This document shows, one piece after another, positions 18,374 through 27,846 of a stretch of 64,000 nt of DNA. Position 1 is the stretch's first letter, and each line of letters starts with the position of its first letter. A model generated the notes under the pieces. The model was not told the DNA's origin, made no database searches, and worked only from the letters and a program-made list of their open reading frames with translations. The DNA comes from Cellulosilyticum lentocellum DSM 5427 (lineage in GTDB: Bacteria > Bacillota > Clostridia > Lachnospirales > Cellulosilyticaceae): positions 4,555,001 to 4,619,000 of the forward strand of contig NC_015275.1 in assembly GCF_000178835.2 (NCBI RefSeq), read 5' to 3'. Both the position numbers and the translations under genes were made by a program.

Positions 18374-18799
18374 TTATTTCTTATTAAAATATAAGCACAT
18401 CCCTGCGCCTGCTTCGTTATTTGGCCTTACTCGTAATCCACATTTCTCATAAAACTTTTCTTTCCCTTTGGCAGCCATTAAATTTACCATAACCATTAAC
18501 TCATCCTTGCCTAAATGAGTTTCTATAAAAGTAAGTGCATCTTCTACCAACATTTTGCCTATACCTTGCCCTTGATAATCAGGGTTAACTATAACATCTG
18601 CAATGAGGGCAATATAGCCACCATCACTAATAACTCTAGTAAGACCTATAGTCCGTTCATCCTTTATAGCTGCTACTAAGTAGTATGTATTTTCAATCCC
18701 TCTTTGTGCTTGTTCATTCTCTAACGTCTCCCAACCTACCCCACTTCTTAGGTCATTATAGTCTTCTACGGATATAGTATGTACTAATTTAATGTTCAT
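18374..18799 (-). CDS. GNAT-family N-acetyltransferase
   Basis: 141 aa matching a compact GNAT domain. The acetyl-CoA-binding motif A is IADVIVNPDYQGQGIGKMLVEDAL near residue 66 (Q/RxxGxG/A = QGQGIG), followed by MVNLMAAKGKEKFYEKCGLRVRPN. The substrate is unknown. AAGGAGTG precedes ATG 18799. Downstream, at a gap of 31 nt, lies the PIN-like gene, so they may be co-transcribed. Confidence 0.85.
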   Translation of the reverse strand: MNIKLVHTISVEDYNDLRSGVGWETLENEQAQRGIENTYYLVAAIKDERTIGLTRVISDGGYIALIADVIVNPDYQGQGIGKMLVEDALTFIETHLGKDELMVMVNLMAAKGKEKFYEKCGLRVRPNNEAGAGMCLYFNKK

Positions 18800-18905
18800 A
18801 TAAACACTCCTTCACAATTAAGACTACTCTACTTTATATCATATCATACTAGTACAAGATTTACATACTATAGCCCCACATTTTATATCATTAAAAGGAC
18901 ATAAT

Positions 18906-18954
18906 AAAAGCTCAATATATCTAGCCATTTTCAGCTAAGTATATTGAGCTTTTA
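18906..18954 (-). terminator. terminator after metY
   Basis: AAAAGCTCAATATA / TATATTGAGCTTTT stem with an inner TTAGC/GCTAG pairing, ending in a T-rich tail on the minus strand. Confidence 0.82.
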
Positions 18955-18975
18955 AAGATTCAAATCTTCCCCGTA

Positions 18976-20253
18976 TTAGATTTGATTAAAGGCTTGCTCT
19001 AAGTCAGCAATTAAGTCTTCTACATCCTCTATTCCAATAGATAAACGAACTAGATCTCTAGTAGCACCAGCTGCTTTTAATTCTTCATCATTTAATTGAC
19101 TATGAGTTGTACTTGCAGGGTGAATAACAAGTGATTTAGCATCTGCTACATTAGCTAGTAGTGAAAAGATTTCTAGACTTTCAGTGAACTTTCTAGCTGC
19201 ATCTTCTCCTGCTTTTACACCAAAGGTAAAGATAGCGCCTGCTCCTTTAGGGAAATATTTTTGTGCTAAATCGTAATACTTATTTCCTTCTAATGAAGGA
19301 TAGTTAACCCAAGCTACTTTTGGATGGTTAGATAAGTATTCTGCAATCTTCTTAGCATTCTCAACATGTCTTTCCACTCGTAAAGAAAGTGTTTCAAGTC
19401 CTTGAATAAATAAGAAGGAGTTAAATGGGCTAAGAGCAGCACCTGTATCACGAAGTAAGTTAACTCTGGCTCTTAGTATGAATGCAAGTTCTCCAAAAGC
19501 TTCTGCTGGGACGATGTTGTTGTAGCTAGGATCTGGAGATGTAAAATCTTTAAATCTACCACTTCCTGCCCAGTCAAAGTTACCTGCATCTACGATAACA
19601 CCACCTATGCTAGTACCGTGTCCACCTATATATTTAGTAGCTGAATGTACAACGATGTCTGCTCCAAACTCAATAGGTCTAAAGAGGTAAGGTGTTCCAA
19701 AAGTATTATCTACGATTAGTGGCAACTTATATCGGTGTGCTAGATTAGCTACTGCTTCAACATCAATAATATTAGTTCCTGGGTTACCAATACTTTCAAT
19801 ATAAATAGCTTTTGTATTTTCATTTATTTTTTCTTCAAAAGCTGCAAGACTATCTGGGTCTACAAAATGAGTTTTGATACCATATTTAGTAAGTGTATGA
19901 GCAAATAGGTTATGAGTTCCACCATATAAAGTACTAGCTGAAACAATCTCATCACCACTGCCTGCAATATTTAAAATAGCATAAGTAATAGCTGCTGAAC
20001 CTGATGCCACTGCTAAAGCTGCCTTTCCACCTTCAAGTAGTGCTATGCGCTTTTCAAATACATCTGTTGTTGGATTCATTAATCTTGTATAAATATTTCC
20101 TGATTGTCTTAATGCAAACAAGTCTGCACCATGCTCTGCGTTGTCGAATACATAAGAAGTTGTTTGATAAATAGGTACTGCTCTTGATTTTGTTACTGGA
20201 TCTACTTCTTGACCACCGTGTACTTGTAATGTGTTGAATTTGTAATTTGCCAT
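18976..20253 (-). CDS. metY: O-acetylhomoserine (thiol)-lyase (homocysteine synthase)
   Basis: 425-aa PLP enzyme of the Cys/Met metabolism family that makes homocysteine from O-acetylhomoserine and sulfide (or methionine from methanethiol). Evidence is [57 protein letters not shown], the PLP lysine in [20 protein letters not shown] near residue 210, and the long central insertion typical of MetY ([28 protein letters not shown]). The length of about 425 aa separates it from 380-aa cystathionine enzymes. AAGGGGGCC precedes the ATG. The promoter carries a 40-bp inverted repeat (20321-20360); no S-box is present here. Confidence 0.93.
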   Translation of the reverse strand: MANYKFNTLQVHGGQEVDPVTKSRAVPIYQTTSYVFDNAEHGADLFALRQSGNIYTRLMNPTTDVFEKRIALLEGGKAALAVASGSAAITYAILNIAGSGDEIVSASTLYGGTHNLFAHTLTKYGIKTHFVDPDSLAAFEEKINENTKAIYIESIGNPGTNIIDVEAVANLAHRYKLPLIVDNTFGTPYLFRPIEFGADIVVHSATKYIGGHGTSIGGVIVDAGNFDWAGSGRFKDFTSPDPSYNNIVPAEAFGELAFILRARVNLLRDTGAALSPFNSFLFIQGLETLSLRVERHVENAKKIAEYLSNHPKVAWVNYPSLEGNKYYDLAQKYFPKGAGAIFTFGVKAGEDAARKFTESLEIFSLLANVADAKSLVIHPASTTHSQLNDEELKAAGATRDLVRLSIGIEDVEDLIADLEQAFNQI

Positions 20254-20320
20254 ATGAAAGGCCCCCTTTAATGAATTATTTTAAATCGCCCCAATATTTA
20301 TTATTTTTCTCGATTTATTG

Positions 20321-20360
20321 AATTCATTGTAAACATATAAGATTACTAAGTCAATGAATT
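20321..20360 (-). promoter_or_regulatory. metY promoter with embedded inverted repeat
   Basis: Reading leftward, -35 TTGACT (20349-20354), a 17-nt spacer and -10 TACAAT (20326-20331). Exact 9-bp arms AATTCATTG (20321-20329) and CAATGAATT (20352-20360), 22 nt apart, bracket the core promoter, which suggests repressor control. Confidence 0.75.
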
Positions 20361-20396
20361 TGAGTAATGTTATCTATTCGCTTTTTCTATAGCTAG

Positions 20397-20846
20397 TTAT
20401 CTACTCCAGTTTTGTACTTCTATAAGATTTCCTTCAGGGTCGCTGATATAAACGGCTGTTAGTACTCCTAGGGTCTCGTATTCCTTGATAATCACCTCTC
20501 CATATTGCTTACCACCATGAGCTAAAACCTTCTTAAGTACTTCCTCAACATTATCTACATGAAAAGCTAAATGTCCAAATCCTTGTTTACTGATATGCCT
20601 TTCTTGATGTTCACCTTCTGGCTCATAAGAGAAAATCTCCAAGGTTGGTCCTGCTTCATACCCTGGCAAACTCAAATGCATACCCCTCACCTTTACATTT
20701 TCAACTCCTGTCATTTGCTCAATCCATGCTCCAGATAAATCTCTTTCAGGGCCATATGGCTTACATTCGAAAACCTCAATATAAAATCTAGCTACAGCTT
20801 CCCAATCCCTTGCAATAATGTTGGTATGTACGTATTTAATCCCCAT
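20397..20846 (-). CDS. VOC-family (glyoxalase/dioxygenase superfamily) protein
   Basis: 149 aa with two beta-alpha-beta-beta-beta modules. MGIKYVHTNIIARDWEAVARFYIEVF opens module one, and HLAFHVDNVEEVLKKVLAHGG followed by YISDPEGNLIEVQNWSR forms module two. Possible metal ligands are His7, Glu70 (LEIFSYEPEGE region), His91 and Glu144. The substrate is unknown. AAAAGGAGATA precedes ATG 20846. It sits upstream of metY on the same strand but with a separate promoter between them. Confidence 0.85.
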   Translation of the reverse strand: MGIKYVHTNIIARDWEAVARFYIEVFECKPYGPERDLSGAWIEQMTGVENVKVRGMHLSLPGYEAGPTLEIFSYEPEGEHQERHISKQGFGHLAFHVDNVEEVLKKVLAHGGKQYGEVIIKEYETLGVLTAVYISDPEGNLIEVQNWSR

Positions 20847-20960
20847 TCTATATCTCCTTTTAGTTTTTAATTTCTAATTTAAGTTGTATCATACTCCTAT
20901 ATACAAATAAGTACAAATATAAATAAATTGATTATCTCCCTTCGTAATACCTTATATAAA

Positions 20961-20999
20961 AATAACAGACTCAAATTATCTTTGAGCCTGTTATTTTTA
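20961..20999 (-). terminator. terminator after the small membrane protein gene
   Basis: AAATAACAG-CTCAAAG / CTTTGAG-CTGTTATTT hairpin beginning next to the stop at 21002 and ending in a T-run on the minus strand. Confidence 0.78.
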
Positions 21000-21001
21000 T
21001 T

Positions 21002-21229
21002 TTACCTTTTATTTAATTTTATAACTGTTAATATTGATAAAATAGGTGCTGCTATCATTCCTAGTATCATACCTATAACCCATGATCCACTATTTATTTT
21101 ATTACTAAATACCGTGATTAATAGCACTACCAAATTTACACTCATATAATATCCCACGCAAAATAAAACAAACAAAATTAAGTTCTTAATTACATTTATT
21201 AACACACCTATTCTTCTGCCCCCACTCAT
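21002..21229 (-). CDS. small two-helix membrane protein, unknown function
   Basis: 75 aa with two hydrophobic helices (about 10-38, VLINVIKNLILFVLFCVGYY, and 47-70, GSWVIGMILGMIAAPILSIL) and positively charged ends (MSGGRRIG, VIKLNKR). AAAAAGGGGAGC precedes ATG 21229 and a terminator follows the stop, which together support a real gene. No family recognised. Confidence 0.65.
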   Translation of the reverse strand: MSGGRRIGVLINVIKNLILFVLFCVGYYMSVNLVVLLITVFSNKINSGSWVIGMILGMIAAPILSILTVIKLNKR

Positions 21230-21324
21230 ATTTGCTCCCCTTTTTATGAATTTCCATTACGCCAATATAGTTATGCCCTTTAATAGTTTGTTTTTAGTGG
21301 GTGATGTGTCATCTTGATGGTAAT

Positions 21325-22518
21325 TTAATGTTTCTTGATAAATACAACCTTTAAATAATCCCCCTCCTTAAACGTTTCTATCGTCTTAAAGTCTTTTGGC
21401 AAGGAATACTCTTCTAAAATGGTATATCTATCTCCCATTTGACTAAAGGCACTGTCTATGAAGCTTTTAAAGCGTTGCATATTGAAAGAGCTACAGTTAG
21501 TTGAAGCTACAATCACACCCTCTTTTTCAGTAATGGCAATGGCTTCTTTTAATAAATTAGTGTAATCCTTAGAAGCACTAAAGGTGAATTTTTTAGAACG
21601 AGCAAAGCTTGGTGGGTCTAGAACAACCATATCAAACTTAAGTTCTTTTTTTACTGCATATTTAAAATACTTAAATACATCTTCTACAATAATGATTTGA
21701 GTTTCTGGTTCTATATCATTCACACTAAACTGTTCTCTCGTCTTACTTAAGCTACGATTAGCTAAGTCTACACTTGTGGTCTGACTTGCGCCCCCTGCTG
21801 CTGCAAATACAGAGAAACCACCTGTATAAGAAAAGGTATTAAGCACTATTTTACCTTTAGCATAATGATCTCTAATACGTTTTCTAACCTCTCTTTGATC
21901 TAAGAAAATACCTACCATAGCCCCATCATCTAAATAAATAGCAAACTGTTGCCCACTCTCCTTAACAATTAAAGGCCAATTCGGTACTTCTCCCATAACA
22001 TAATCTTGGTCTTCTATATATTTACCATCTGTGTCAAAACGTTTCTTTTGGTAAATACCTTTTACCTGAGTACTTTTTAAAAGAGCACTGATGACTTCTT
22101 CCTTGAAACTGTAGATGCCTTCACTATACCAAGTCACTAGATGATATCCAGCAAAGTAGTCAATGGTTAATCCACCTATGCCATCTCCTTCTCCATTAAA
22201 CATACGAAAAGCATTGGTTTCAGTACTTTCATATAAATCTTTACGGTAAGCAATGGCTGTCTTAAATTTACTTATAAAAAACGCTTCATCTATTGCTTCA
22301 TCTTCTTTATAGCTTAATACCCAACCATAGCCTTTATTTTGCTTTCCATAATAGCCTTTGGCAATAAACTTATTTTTATCGTCTAGTAAATGAATAATGA
22401 CATTTTCTTTTTTTAGTACTTCAGGATTTGCTATAGCATCCTTTGCGATAAGGGGATAACCTTGCCTTAAAGCCTTTACAAATGGTGGTTTTATTTTAAT
22501 TCTGATTTCTTGTCTCAT
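21325..22518 (-). CDS. class I SAM-dependent rRNA methyltransferase (RlmI-like, PUA plus Rossmann)
   Basis: 397 aa. The N-terminal PUA-like domain is about residues 1-80 (PPFVKALRQGYPLIAKDAI); the RlmI-type EEHD-like central part follows. The Rossmann methyltransferase has its SAM loop at LNTFSYTGGFSVFAAAGGA near residue 225 and the catalytic-type motif VVLDPPSFARSKKFTFSASKDY near residue 298. The family methylates C5 of a 23S rRNA cytosine (C1962 in E. coli); the exact target here is inferred. The ribosome-binding site is weak (AAGGAT). Confidence 0.88.
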   Translation of the reverse strand: MRQEIRIKIKPPFVKALRQGYPLIAKDAIANPEVLKKENVIIHLLDDKNKFIAKGYYGKQNKGYGWVLSYKEDEAIDEAFFISKFKTAIAYRKDLYESTETNAFRMFNGEGDGIGGLTIDYFAGYHLVTWYSEGIYSFKEEVISALLKSTQVKGIYQKKRFDTDGKYIEDQDYVMGEVPNWPLIVKESGQQFAIYLDDGAMVGIFLDQREVRKRIRDHYAKGKIVLNTFSYTGGFSVFAAAGGASQTTSVDLANRSLSKTREQFSVNDIEPETQIIIVEDVFKYFKYAVKKELKFDMVVLDPPSFARSKKFTFSASKDYTNLLKEAIAITEKEGVIVASTNCSSFNMQRFKSFIDSAFSQMGDRYTILEEYSLPKDFKTIETFKEGDYLKVVFIKKH

Positions 22519-22641
22519 GATTTTATCCTTTGTATGGTCTATTCTTTCATTAAAGTATGTTTGTTCACTGCTACTATTATAGCATATAAATAAGCTGTCA
22601 CACTTATTCGTATAACAGCTTACTTATATCATTTATAGGTT

Positions 22642-23637
22642 TTACTGTAATGTAGCCCTACCACCTGTTACAATCACATATTGTCCTTCTTTTACTGTAA
22701 AGGTTTGTTCTGGTTCAGCTGTAATCACCTCCTCACGGTCTGCCCCTGGCGTGTTTTCATTATAGATTTCTGCATATGCAGTATCCACATCTGCTTGCAA
22801 TTTATACGTACCTGCTGGCATATGGAATCCAACCTTATACATGCCATCCTTATAAATGCCATCTGCTGCTTTTAAGTCTTCAGTTAACTCAATTGGATAA
22901 ATATCTCCACTCGTTGTCTGTATATATTGACCATCCTCAACCTTAAAAACAGCACATTTATTGCTACCCCAAATTCCCAAGTTCGCATCACTATCGTCTG
23001 TAAGGTCTGCTTCAATATTTACTATAACACTATTTCCTTTTGCTACATATTCGCCTGCAGGTATCTGCGTCCCTACCTTATAAGTACTTGCTGGATAGGC
23101 TCCATCTGCTGTTTTTTCCACTTCTGGCGCTTCATCAATTGGATATAACTTGCATCCTTGATAACTTATGTACTCTCCATCTTGTGTATCAAAGACAACT
23201 GAATTTTCTGTACTGCCATTAGTCACTATAATATCTTCACTAGGTCCTATCGTTACGCAATAATAGCTAGAGAAATCACCTTTATCTGAAACAGCTACAT
23301 ATTCCCCTAAAGGATATAATCCTCCTAAACGATAAAATATTTTTCCTTCCGCTTCAATAACATCTTTACCATCTATTTCTACTGGATTCCCTTTTAAATC
23401 ATACGCTATTAACTTTTCTTCTTCATCAGTTGTAGAGTCTGTTGTTTGAGAAACTTGTGTTTCATTAGTTTCTTCTGGATAAGCTAACTCTCCACTAGCA
23501 ACTCTCTTATCAATCTCTTTTTGAAGTGCTTCTTCAAAGTTGCCCTTCTTATCACTACTACATCCACCTAATATCACTATCATAGTTCCAAGGATTGCTA
23601 TCATTATACTCTTTCTAGCAAGACATTTTATCTTCAT
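22642..23637 (-). CDS. lipoprotein with PAG-x-Y repeats (copy 1 of tandem pair)
   Basis: 331 aa with a lipoprotein signal (lipobox ILGGC near residue 26) and an acidic/Thr-rich linker. Three repeats follow, built on Y-K-V-G-x-x-(I/M)-P-A-G-(E/T)-Y followed about 50 residues later by V-x-(D/E)-G-Q-Y (for example YKVGTQIPAGEYVAKGNSV near 188 and YKVGFHMPAGTYKLQADVD near 271). It is the paralogue of the gene immediately upstream (23664-24692, same strand, 26-nt gap), so they form a duplicated surface-lipoprotein operon. Function unknown; the repeats look like compact beta domains. Confidence 0.78.
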   Translation of the reverse strand: MKIKCLARKSIMIAILGTMIVILGGCSSDKKGNFEEALQKEIDKRVASGELAYPEETNETQVSQTTDSTTDEEEKLIAYDLKGNPVEIDGKDVIEAEGKIFYRLGGLYPLGEYVAVSDKGDFSSYYCVTIGPSEDIIVTNGSTENSVVFDTQDGEYISYQGCKLYPIDEAPEVEKTADGAYPASTYKVGTQIPAGEYVAKGNSVIVNIEADLTDDSDANLGIWGSNKCAVFKVEDGQYIQTTSGDIYPIELTEDLKAADGIYKDGMYKVGFHMPAGTYKLQADVDTAYAEIYNENTPGADREEVITAEPEQTFTVKEGQYVIVTGGRATLQ

Positions 23638-23663
23638 CTCTTTTTACTCTCACCATTTATATT

Positions 23664-24692
23664 TTATTGAGCTTTAGCTTCTCCACCCATAATTGACACA
23701 TATTGCCCATCTTTAACTGTAAAAGTAGTTTCTGGCTCTGCTGTTGCCACTTCATCCCCTCTTCCTATTTGATAACCATCATTAAATATTTCGGCATATG
23801 CGCTTTCTGCATCTGCTTTTAGAATATATGTTCCTGCTGGCATATGAAATCCAACCTTATACATACCATCTTTATAAATACCGTCTGTTGGTGTTAAATC
23901 GGCAGTCATTTCAAGTGGATAGAATTCTCCCCATGTACATTCCAGATATTCTCCATCTTCTACTTTGATAATGGCTGACCTTATATTTGATGCAAATCCC
24001 ATACTTGAATCTTCCTCACTAAGTCCAACATACGTAGTAAGCGAAACACTATCTCCTCTTGCTACATATTCTCCAGCTGGTATTTGTACTCCTACTTTAT
24101 ATATCCCTTCAGGATATCCACCACTCTCTGTCTTCTTTACTTCTGGCGCCTCATCTATTGGATAAATCTTTCCATCTATAACTGTAATATATTGCCCATC
24201 TAATGTATCAAATACCTCATAGCTTTCATTTCCACCATTCGCTACTATTGTATGTTCTTCATCATCTTTAATAATTGCATAGTATGCAGACTGTCCTTCA
24301 TCAGCTACTATAACATATTCTCCTGGCTGATACTTAACCCCTATCTTATCATATGTGTAATCATCTACTTGAATTGTATCAGGACCATTGCTTTCTACAA
24401 ATTCTGGTATAGGTGCTTTTTGTGGTTTTTCTGATTCAGCAACCTCCATAGGCTCTTCTTCAAAAACACTTCCTATATCTGATTCTTCTATAATAGCTGC
24501 TGCTTGTTTATCAAACTCTTCCTCTGCCACTACATCGATTAATTCCCCATCTGCAATCATTCTAGCAATCTCTTTATTAATCTCCTCTTCATATGACTCT
24601 GGATTTGCTTTTCCACATGCCCCTAAACTTAATGCAATTGCTAGCATCATTGTGATGCTTAAGAAACCCTTCCAAAACCTATTTGTCCTCAT
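23664..24692 (-). CDS. lipoprotein with PAG-x-Y repeats (copy 2 of tandem pair)
   Basis: 342 aa counted from ATG 24692, chosen because GAAAGGGATAG lies just upstream; an in-frame ATG at 24716 has none. Lipobox LGAC, then a KANPESYEEEINKEIARMIADGEL segment that also occurs in copy 1 (EEALQKEIDKRVASGEL). The same three PAG repeats follow (YDKIGVKYQPGEY, YKVGVQIPAGEYVARGDSV, YKVGFHMPAGTYILKADAE) with V-x-DGQY partners. Identity to copy 1 is high in the last repeat and low in the linkers, so the duplication is not recent. Confidence 0.78.
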   Translation of the reverse strand: MRTNRFWKGFLSITMMLAIALSLGACGKANPESYEEEINKEIARMIADGELIDVVAEEEFDKQAAAIIEESDIGSVFEEEPMEVAESEKPQKAPIPEFVESNGPDTIQVDDYTYDKIGVKYQPGEYVIVADEGQSAYYAIIKDDEEHTIVANGGNESYEVFDTLDGQYITVIDGKIYPIDEAPEVKKTESGGYPEGIYKVGVQIPAGEYVARGDSVSLTTYVGLSEEDSSMGFASNIRSAIIKVEDGEYLECTWGEFYPLEMTADLTPTDGIYKDGMYKVGFHMPAGTYILKADAESAYAEIFNDGYQIGRGDEVATAEPETTFTVKDGQYVSIMGGEAKAQ

Positions 24693-24851
24693 TTTTCTAT
24701 CCCTTTCATAAATCATATTTTTATTTTACTAATATTTCATAATTTTCTTAAAAAGTCAATCCCAAATATTATCATTATAACAATAAGTTTTTCTTGCAAT
24801 ATTATATATTGAATTTTATAATTATTTTATATTTTCAAAAAAGGAGCTCAT

Positions 24852-27224
24852 ATGAAGAAAAATACATTTTTTTATCAAAAAAAATTATTAAGATATGTAT
24901 TCTGCTTATCTTTAGGGATATCATTAATAGGCTGTACTAGTAACACCATTATCCCTTCTACTGGTAAAGAAACAGAAAAAACTACTTCCTCTACTTCTAG
25001 TAACACTAAATCCACTACTTCTTCTGATATCAATACCACATCTCTATTAGATTTAGCCAATGGCCTAAAAGAAAAATATGACTTACAAGAACAATATAAG
25101 TTTGCTGATGAAATTCATGTTTTAGAAAGAAATGAGGTATTAGAGGTAGACTTAGGTTTTCCTATTACTGACGACCATAATACCTATGATATGTTTCAGT
25201 TTTTCTTAGACCCTGAATTAACTATTCCTTTATGGCGACCAGCTCCTAGTAACTATTACAAGGGGCATGATAAAATCAAAATCAAACCTAAAACCTATCC
25301 TCTTTTTCGTACAGAATTCGAAGGAGAATCTAAAAGAGAGAATGCTAATTGGGGTAATGCTGGTACCCTTTATCTAGCTAAGTATTATGATAAATCAGGG
25401 AATGTTACAGAAGAACCTCAAGAAGTTTCTGTTATAAAAATAAAAACGGAATTACCTCGACCTGAAGTTAACTTAATAGCCGATGAAAATGGCTTTGCAA
25501 CTCTATCTTGGCAGCCTGTTAAGGGAGCTACCCAATACTCTATTTACAGTATTAGTATAGATAACAATCAAATTTCAGCTGATGAGATTCTCTATTGTGT
25601 TGATACTACAAAAGAAACTTCTTTTTCAGGGTTTGATGTTTTTTTACATGATACTTCTTCTATTACGGGGGTAGCTACTAATAGTATTCTTACTATTAAT
25701 AATAACTTTCTTTATGATGAAGACGGGTATGGCGAAGGCTATGTAGTAATAGCTGAAGGACCTGATGGTCAGTCCGAGATGAGTCGTGTTATAACCCCTA
25801 ATGATTATGCTGCTAGGCTAATTCATAGTAGAGATTATGATGCTTCTTCAAAGCAAACTACCAGTGATCCAGAACTTAAACTTCCTCTATATCTTTCAAT
25901 TGAAATGTGTGACGAGTCATCCGTGCTCTATCCTATAGAATATGATGCATCATCTGTACAAAAATATGCCGGTGAACATTCTCCTACTGTTCAAGTAGAC
26001 GGCAAAGGCTTAGCTCAGCGCATGACTATCATAGGAAGGCCTAAGGGTACTCCTTTTGAAGAAGTCTTTTACTTTTATTATTATCCTGAAGTAGAAAATA
26101 TTGATCAAACCTTAAATCTCTTCTTAAAAAGACAAGAGCAATTATCTGCCAGTGCTTCTGGTCTCAACAATACTATGACTATGGAAACTGTTTCTACTAA
26201 TCAAGATGTACCTACTACTGATAGTGATGCTTCTATTTCTATGAATCAAGAAATACCTATAACTGCTACTAATTCACTGAGTGAATATCTAGCTCATAAT
26301 ATGCTAAATGGTATCACCACTATCTCTCTTAAGGATTTTCCAAAAGCTACGGATACTAATTCCTTATCAGATGCTCTACTAGAAGCTACTTACCAAAACC
26401 CTCTTATTTTTGGCATAGAATCAGCTAGTTCAAATCCTTATACCAACACTTTATACGTTACTTATACCTTAGATCAATCTACTCAAGAAGAACGTCAAGA
26501 ACTGGTTTTAAAAGAAGCCCAGAATATCATTGCATCTATTATCACTGCTGATATGACTGACTTACAAAAAGAAGAAGCTATTAATAATTATTTATGTTCC
26601 AACCTAGAATATGATTATGCTGCCCTAGAAAGTGCTGAGAAAAATAATTATAAGTATGCAGACCCTGAATTTGATGATTCTTTTACTGTTTATGGCGCAC
26701 TTATTAATAAGGTCTGTGTTTGTAAAGGTTATGCAGAGGCCTTTAAACTTTTAGCTGATTTAGCTGGTCTTGATTCATTAGTAGTTACAGGACAAATGGA
26801 CTCCGTTGGGCACGCTTGGAATAAAATTAATATTAATAATGAATGGCTTACCATTGATGTTACCAACAATGATAAAGAGTTTATGGCTAATGCTCTTTAT
26901 AACCTACCTGATAATACTGCTAGCCTTATGCTTATTGAAAATAAGGATTATGTACTTGATGCCAATTATAAGAATTATGTAGGATCAAGTGCCGATTTTG
27001 AATACTATCGTCTCAAAGGAAATTACTATGCAAAGTCTGAAATTTCTCAAGTAATAGCAACAAAACTTACTAGTAATACTTCCGAATTGACTTTACGAAC
27101 AGATTTTGACCTTACAGATGATGAATTGCATGAACTCTTACAAAATGCTGTAGATACCATTCCTATTCCAGTGTCTTTTAGTTACTATAATTGGCTTGGA
27201 ATAGTGTATATTAAATGTGATTGA
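24852..27224 (+). CDS. large lipoprotein with transglutaminase-like domain
   Basis: 790 aa. The lipobox ISLIGC (Cys near 28) is followed by a Ser/Thr-rich stalk and a fibronectin-III-like segment near residues 210-310 (VNLIADENGFATLSWQPVKGATQYSIYSI). The transglutaminase-core fold is near residues 590-680: VCVCKGYAEAFKLLADLAGL with the putative nucleophile Cys, GHAWNKININNEWLTIDVTNND with His and Asp, a complete Cys-His-Asp triad. AAAGGAGC precedes the ATG. Such surface proteins are thought to be cysteine proteases or crosslinkers; the substrate is unknown. It is divergent from the PAG-repeat lipoprotein pair. Confidence 0.85.
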   Translation: MKKNTFFYQKKLLRYVFCLSLGISLIGCTSNTIIPSTGKETEKTTSSTSSNTKSTTSSDINTTSLLDLANGLKEKYDLQEQYKFADEIHVLERNEVLEVDLGFPITDDHNTYDMFQFFLDPELTIPLWRPAPSNYYKGHDKIKIKPKTYPLFRTEFEGESKRENANWGNAGTLYLAKYYDKSGNVTEEPQEVSVIKIKTELPRPEVNLIADENGFATLSWQPVKGATQYSIYSISIDNNQISADEILYCVDTTKETSFSGFDVFLHDTSSITGVATNSILTINNNFLYDEDGYGEGYVVIAEGPDGQSEMSRVITPNDYAARLIHSRDYDASSKQTTSDPELKLPLYLSIEMCDESSVLYPIEYDASSVQKYAGEHSPTVQVDGKGLAQRMTIIGRPKGTPFEEVFYFYYYPEVENIDQTLNLFLKRQEQLSASASGLNNTMTMETVSTNQDVPTTDSDASISMNQEIPITATNSLSEYLAHNMLNGITTISLKDFPKATDTNSLSDALLEATYQNPLIFGIESASSNPYTNTLYVTYTLDQSTQEERQELVLKEAQNIIASIITADMTDLQKEEAINNYLCSNLEYDYAALESAEKNNYKYADPEFDDSFTVYGALINKVCVCKGYAEAFKLLADLAGLDSLVVTGQMDSVGHAWNKININNEWLTIDVTNNDKEFMANALYNLPDNTASLMLIENKDYVLDANYKNYVGSSADFEYYRLKGNYYAKSEISQVIATKLTSNTSELTLRTDFDLTDDELHELLQNAVDTIPIPVSFSYYNWLGIVYIKCD

Positions 27225-27336
27225 AGCGCCCATCTATCTCAGCTTAATAGTTTTATCAAAATCTAGAATTTAAGCATAAAGTGATTCTCCTCTATAAAAT
27301 AACTCAATAAAATCAATACTTTTTAGGATAAATAAA

Positions 27337-27425
27337 AGGTAGTCTTAGCTGTAATAGTCAAATACCCCCAATAAGTTAGACTTAAAATCTAACTTATTGG
27401 GGGCCACATCATAGCAGACTACCTT
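27337..27425. repeat. nested perfect hairpins downstream of the transglutaminase gene
   Basis: The outer arms AAGGTAGTCT (27337-27346) and AGACTACCTT (27416-27425) are exact complements. Inside, CCCCCAATAAGTTAGA (27365-27380) pairs exactly with TCTAACTTATTGGGGG (27388-27403). There is no U-tract, so it is not an ordinary terminator. It could be a structured RNA, a cruciform, or a small inverted-repeat element. Confidence 0.7.
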
Positions 27426-27466
27426 CTATATAGTCACTTGTTAAAAACAGGAATAAACATATCTTA

Positions 27467-27679
27467 TCAAAATAAACTTTGATTATTCTCTAATGCATTC
27501 ATAACTTTCTCTATACGTCCCCTCACATCCTCTTCCATTCCATCACCTTTAATATAATTAATAATTTCTTCCTTCTCTGAAATAGATAAATTAGCGAACG
27601 TGTTCATTGCATTCATATTGGTTCCTAACTGCATCATCAGTCCTAATGGTAAGTCTTCTGGCTCATTATAGTCTCCCAT
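27467..27679 (-). CDS. small conserved acidic protein, unknown function
   Basis: 70 aa from ATG 27679, chosen because AAAGGAGTG precedes it. MGDYNEPEDLPLGLMMQLGTNMNAMNTFANLSISEKEEIINYIKG looks like a small clostridial family with a helical PLGxxMxLGxNxxAMxxFxxLSxxEK pattern. No membrane segment. The role is unknown; the gene is isolated. Confidence 0.7.
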   Translation of the reverse strand: MGDYNEPEDLPLGLMMQLGTNMNAMNTFANLSISEKEEIINYIKGDGMEEDVRGRIEKVMNALENNQSLF

Positions 27680-27815
27680 AATATACACTCCTTTAGTTTT
27701 TCTTAGTGTTTACCATTTTAGATATTATTATTAAATAAACTTCATTTACTATAAAATCCTTTATATACTCGCCATAACTATAACGCTTTTATCCATGCTC
27801 ACCTATAGCTATAAA

Positions 27816-27846
27816 AATAGAGGGCTTCACTTAGCCCTCTATAAAA
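27816..27846 (-). terminator. terminator of the SAM-riboswitch operon
   Basis: TATAGAGGGCT / AGCCCTCTAT hairpin followed by TTTTTA on the minus strand. It overlaps the stop codon of the last operon gene (27839). Confidence 0.88.

Noticed and set aside
20254-20396. Second SAM riboswitch ahead of metY
   Set aside because: The gap is only about 140 nt and holds none of the S-box core blocks; only a promoter with an inverted repeat is visible.
20928-21149. Plus-strand 73-codon open frame opposite the small membrane protein
   Set aside because: It contains the terminator hairpin at 20961-20999 and has no ribosome-binding site, whereas the minus-strand frame has AAGGGGAG and two clean membrane helices.
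24388-24711. Plus-strand 107-codon Ser-rich frame within the PAG-repeat lipoprotein
   Set aside because: Antisense shadow of the lipoprotein gene; low-complexity composition.
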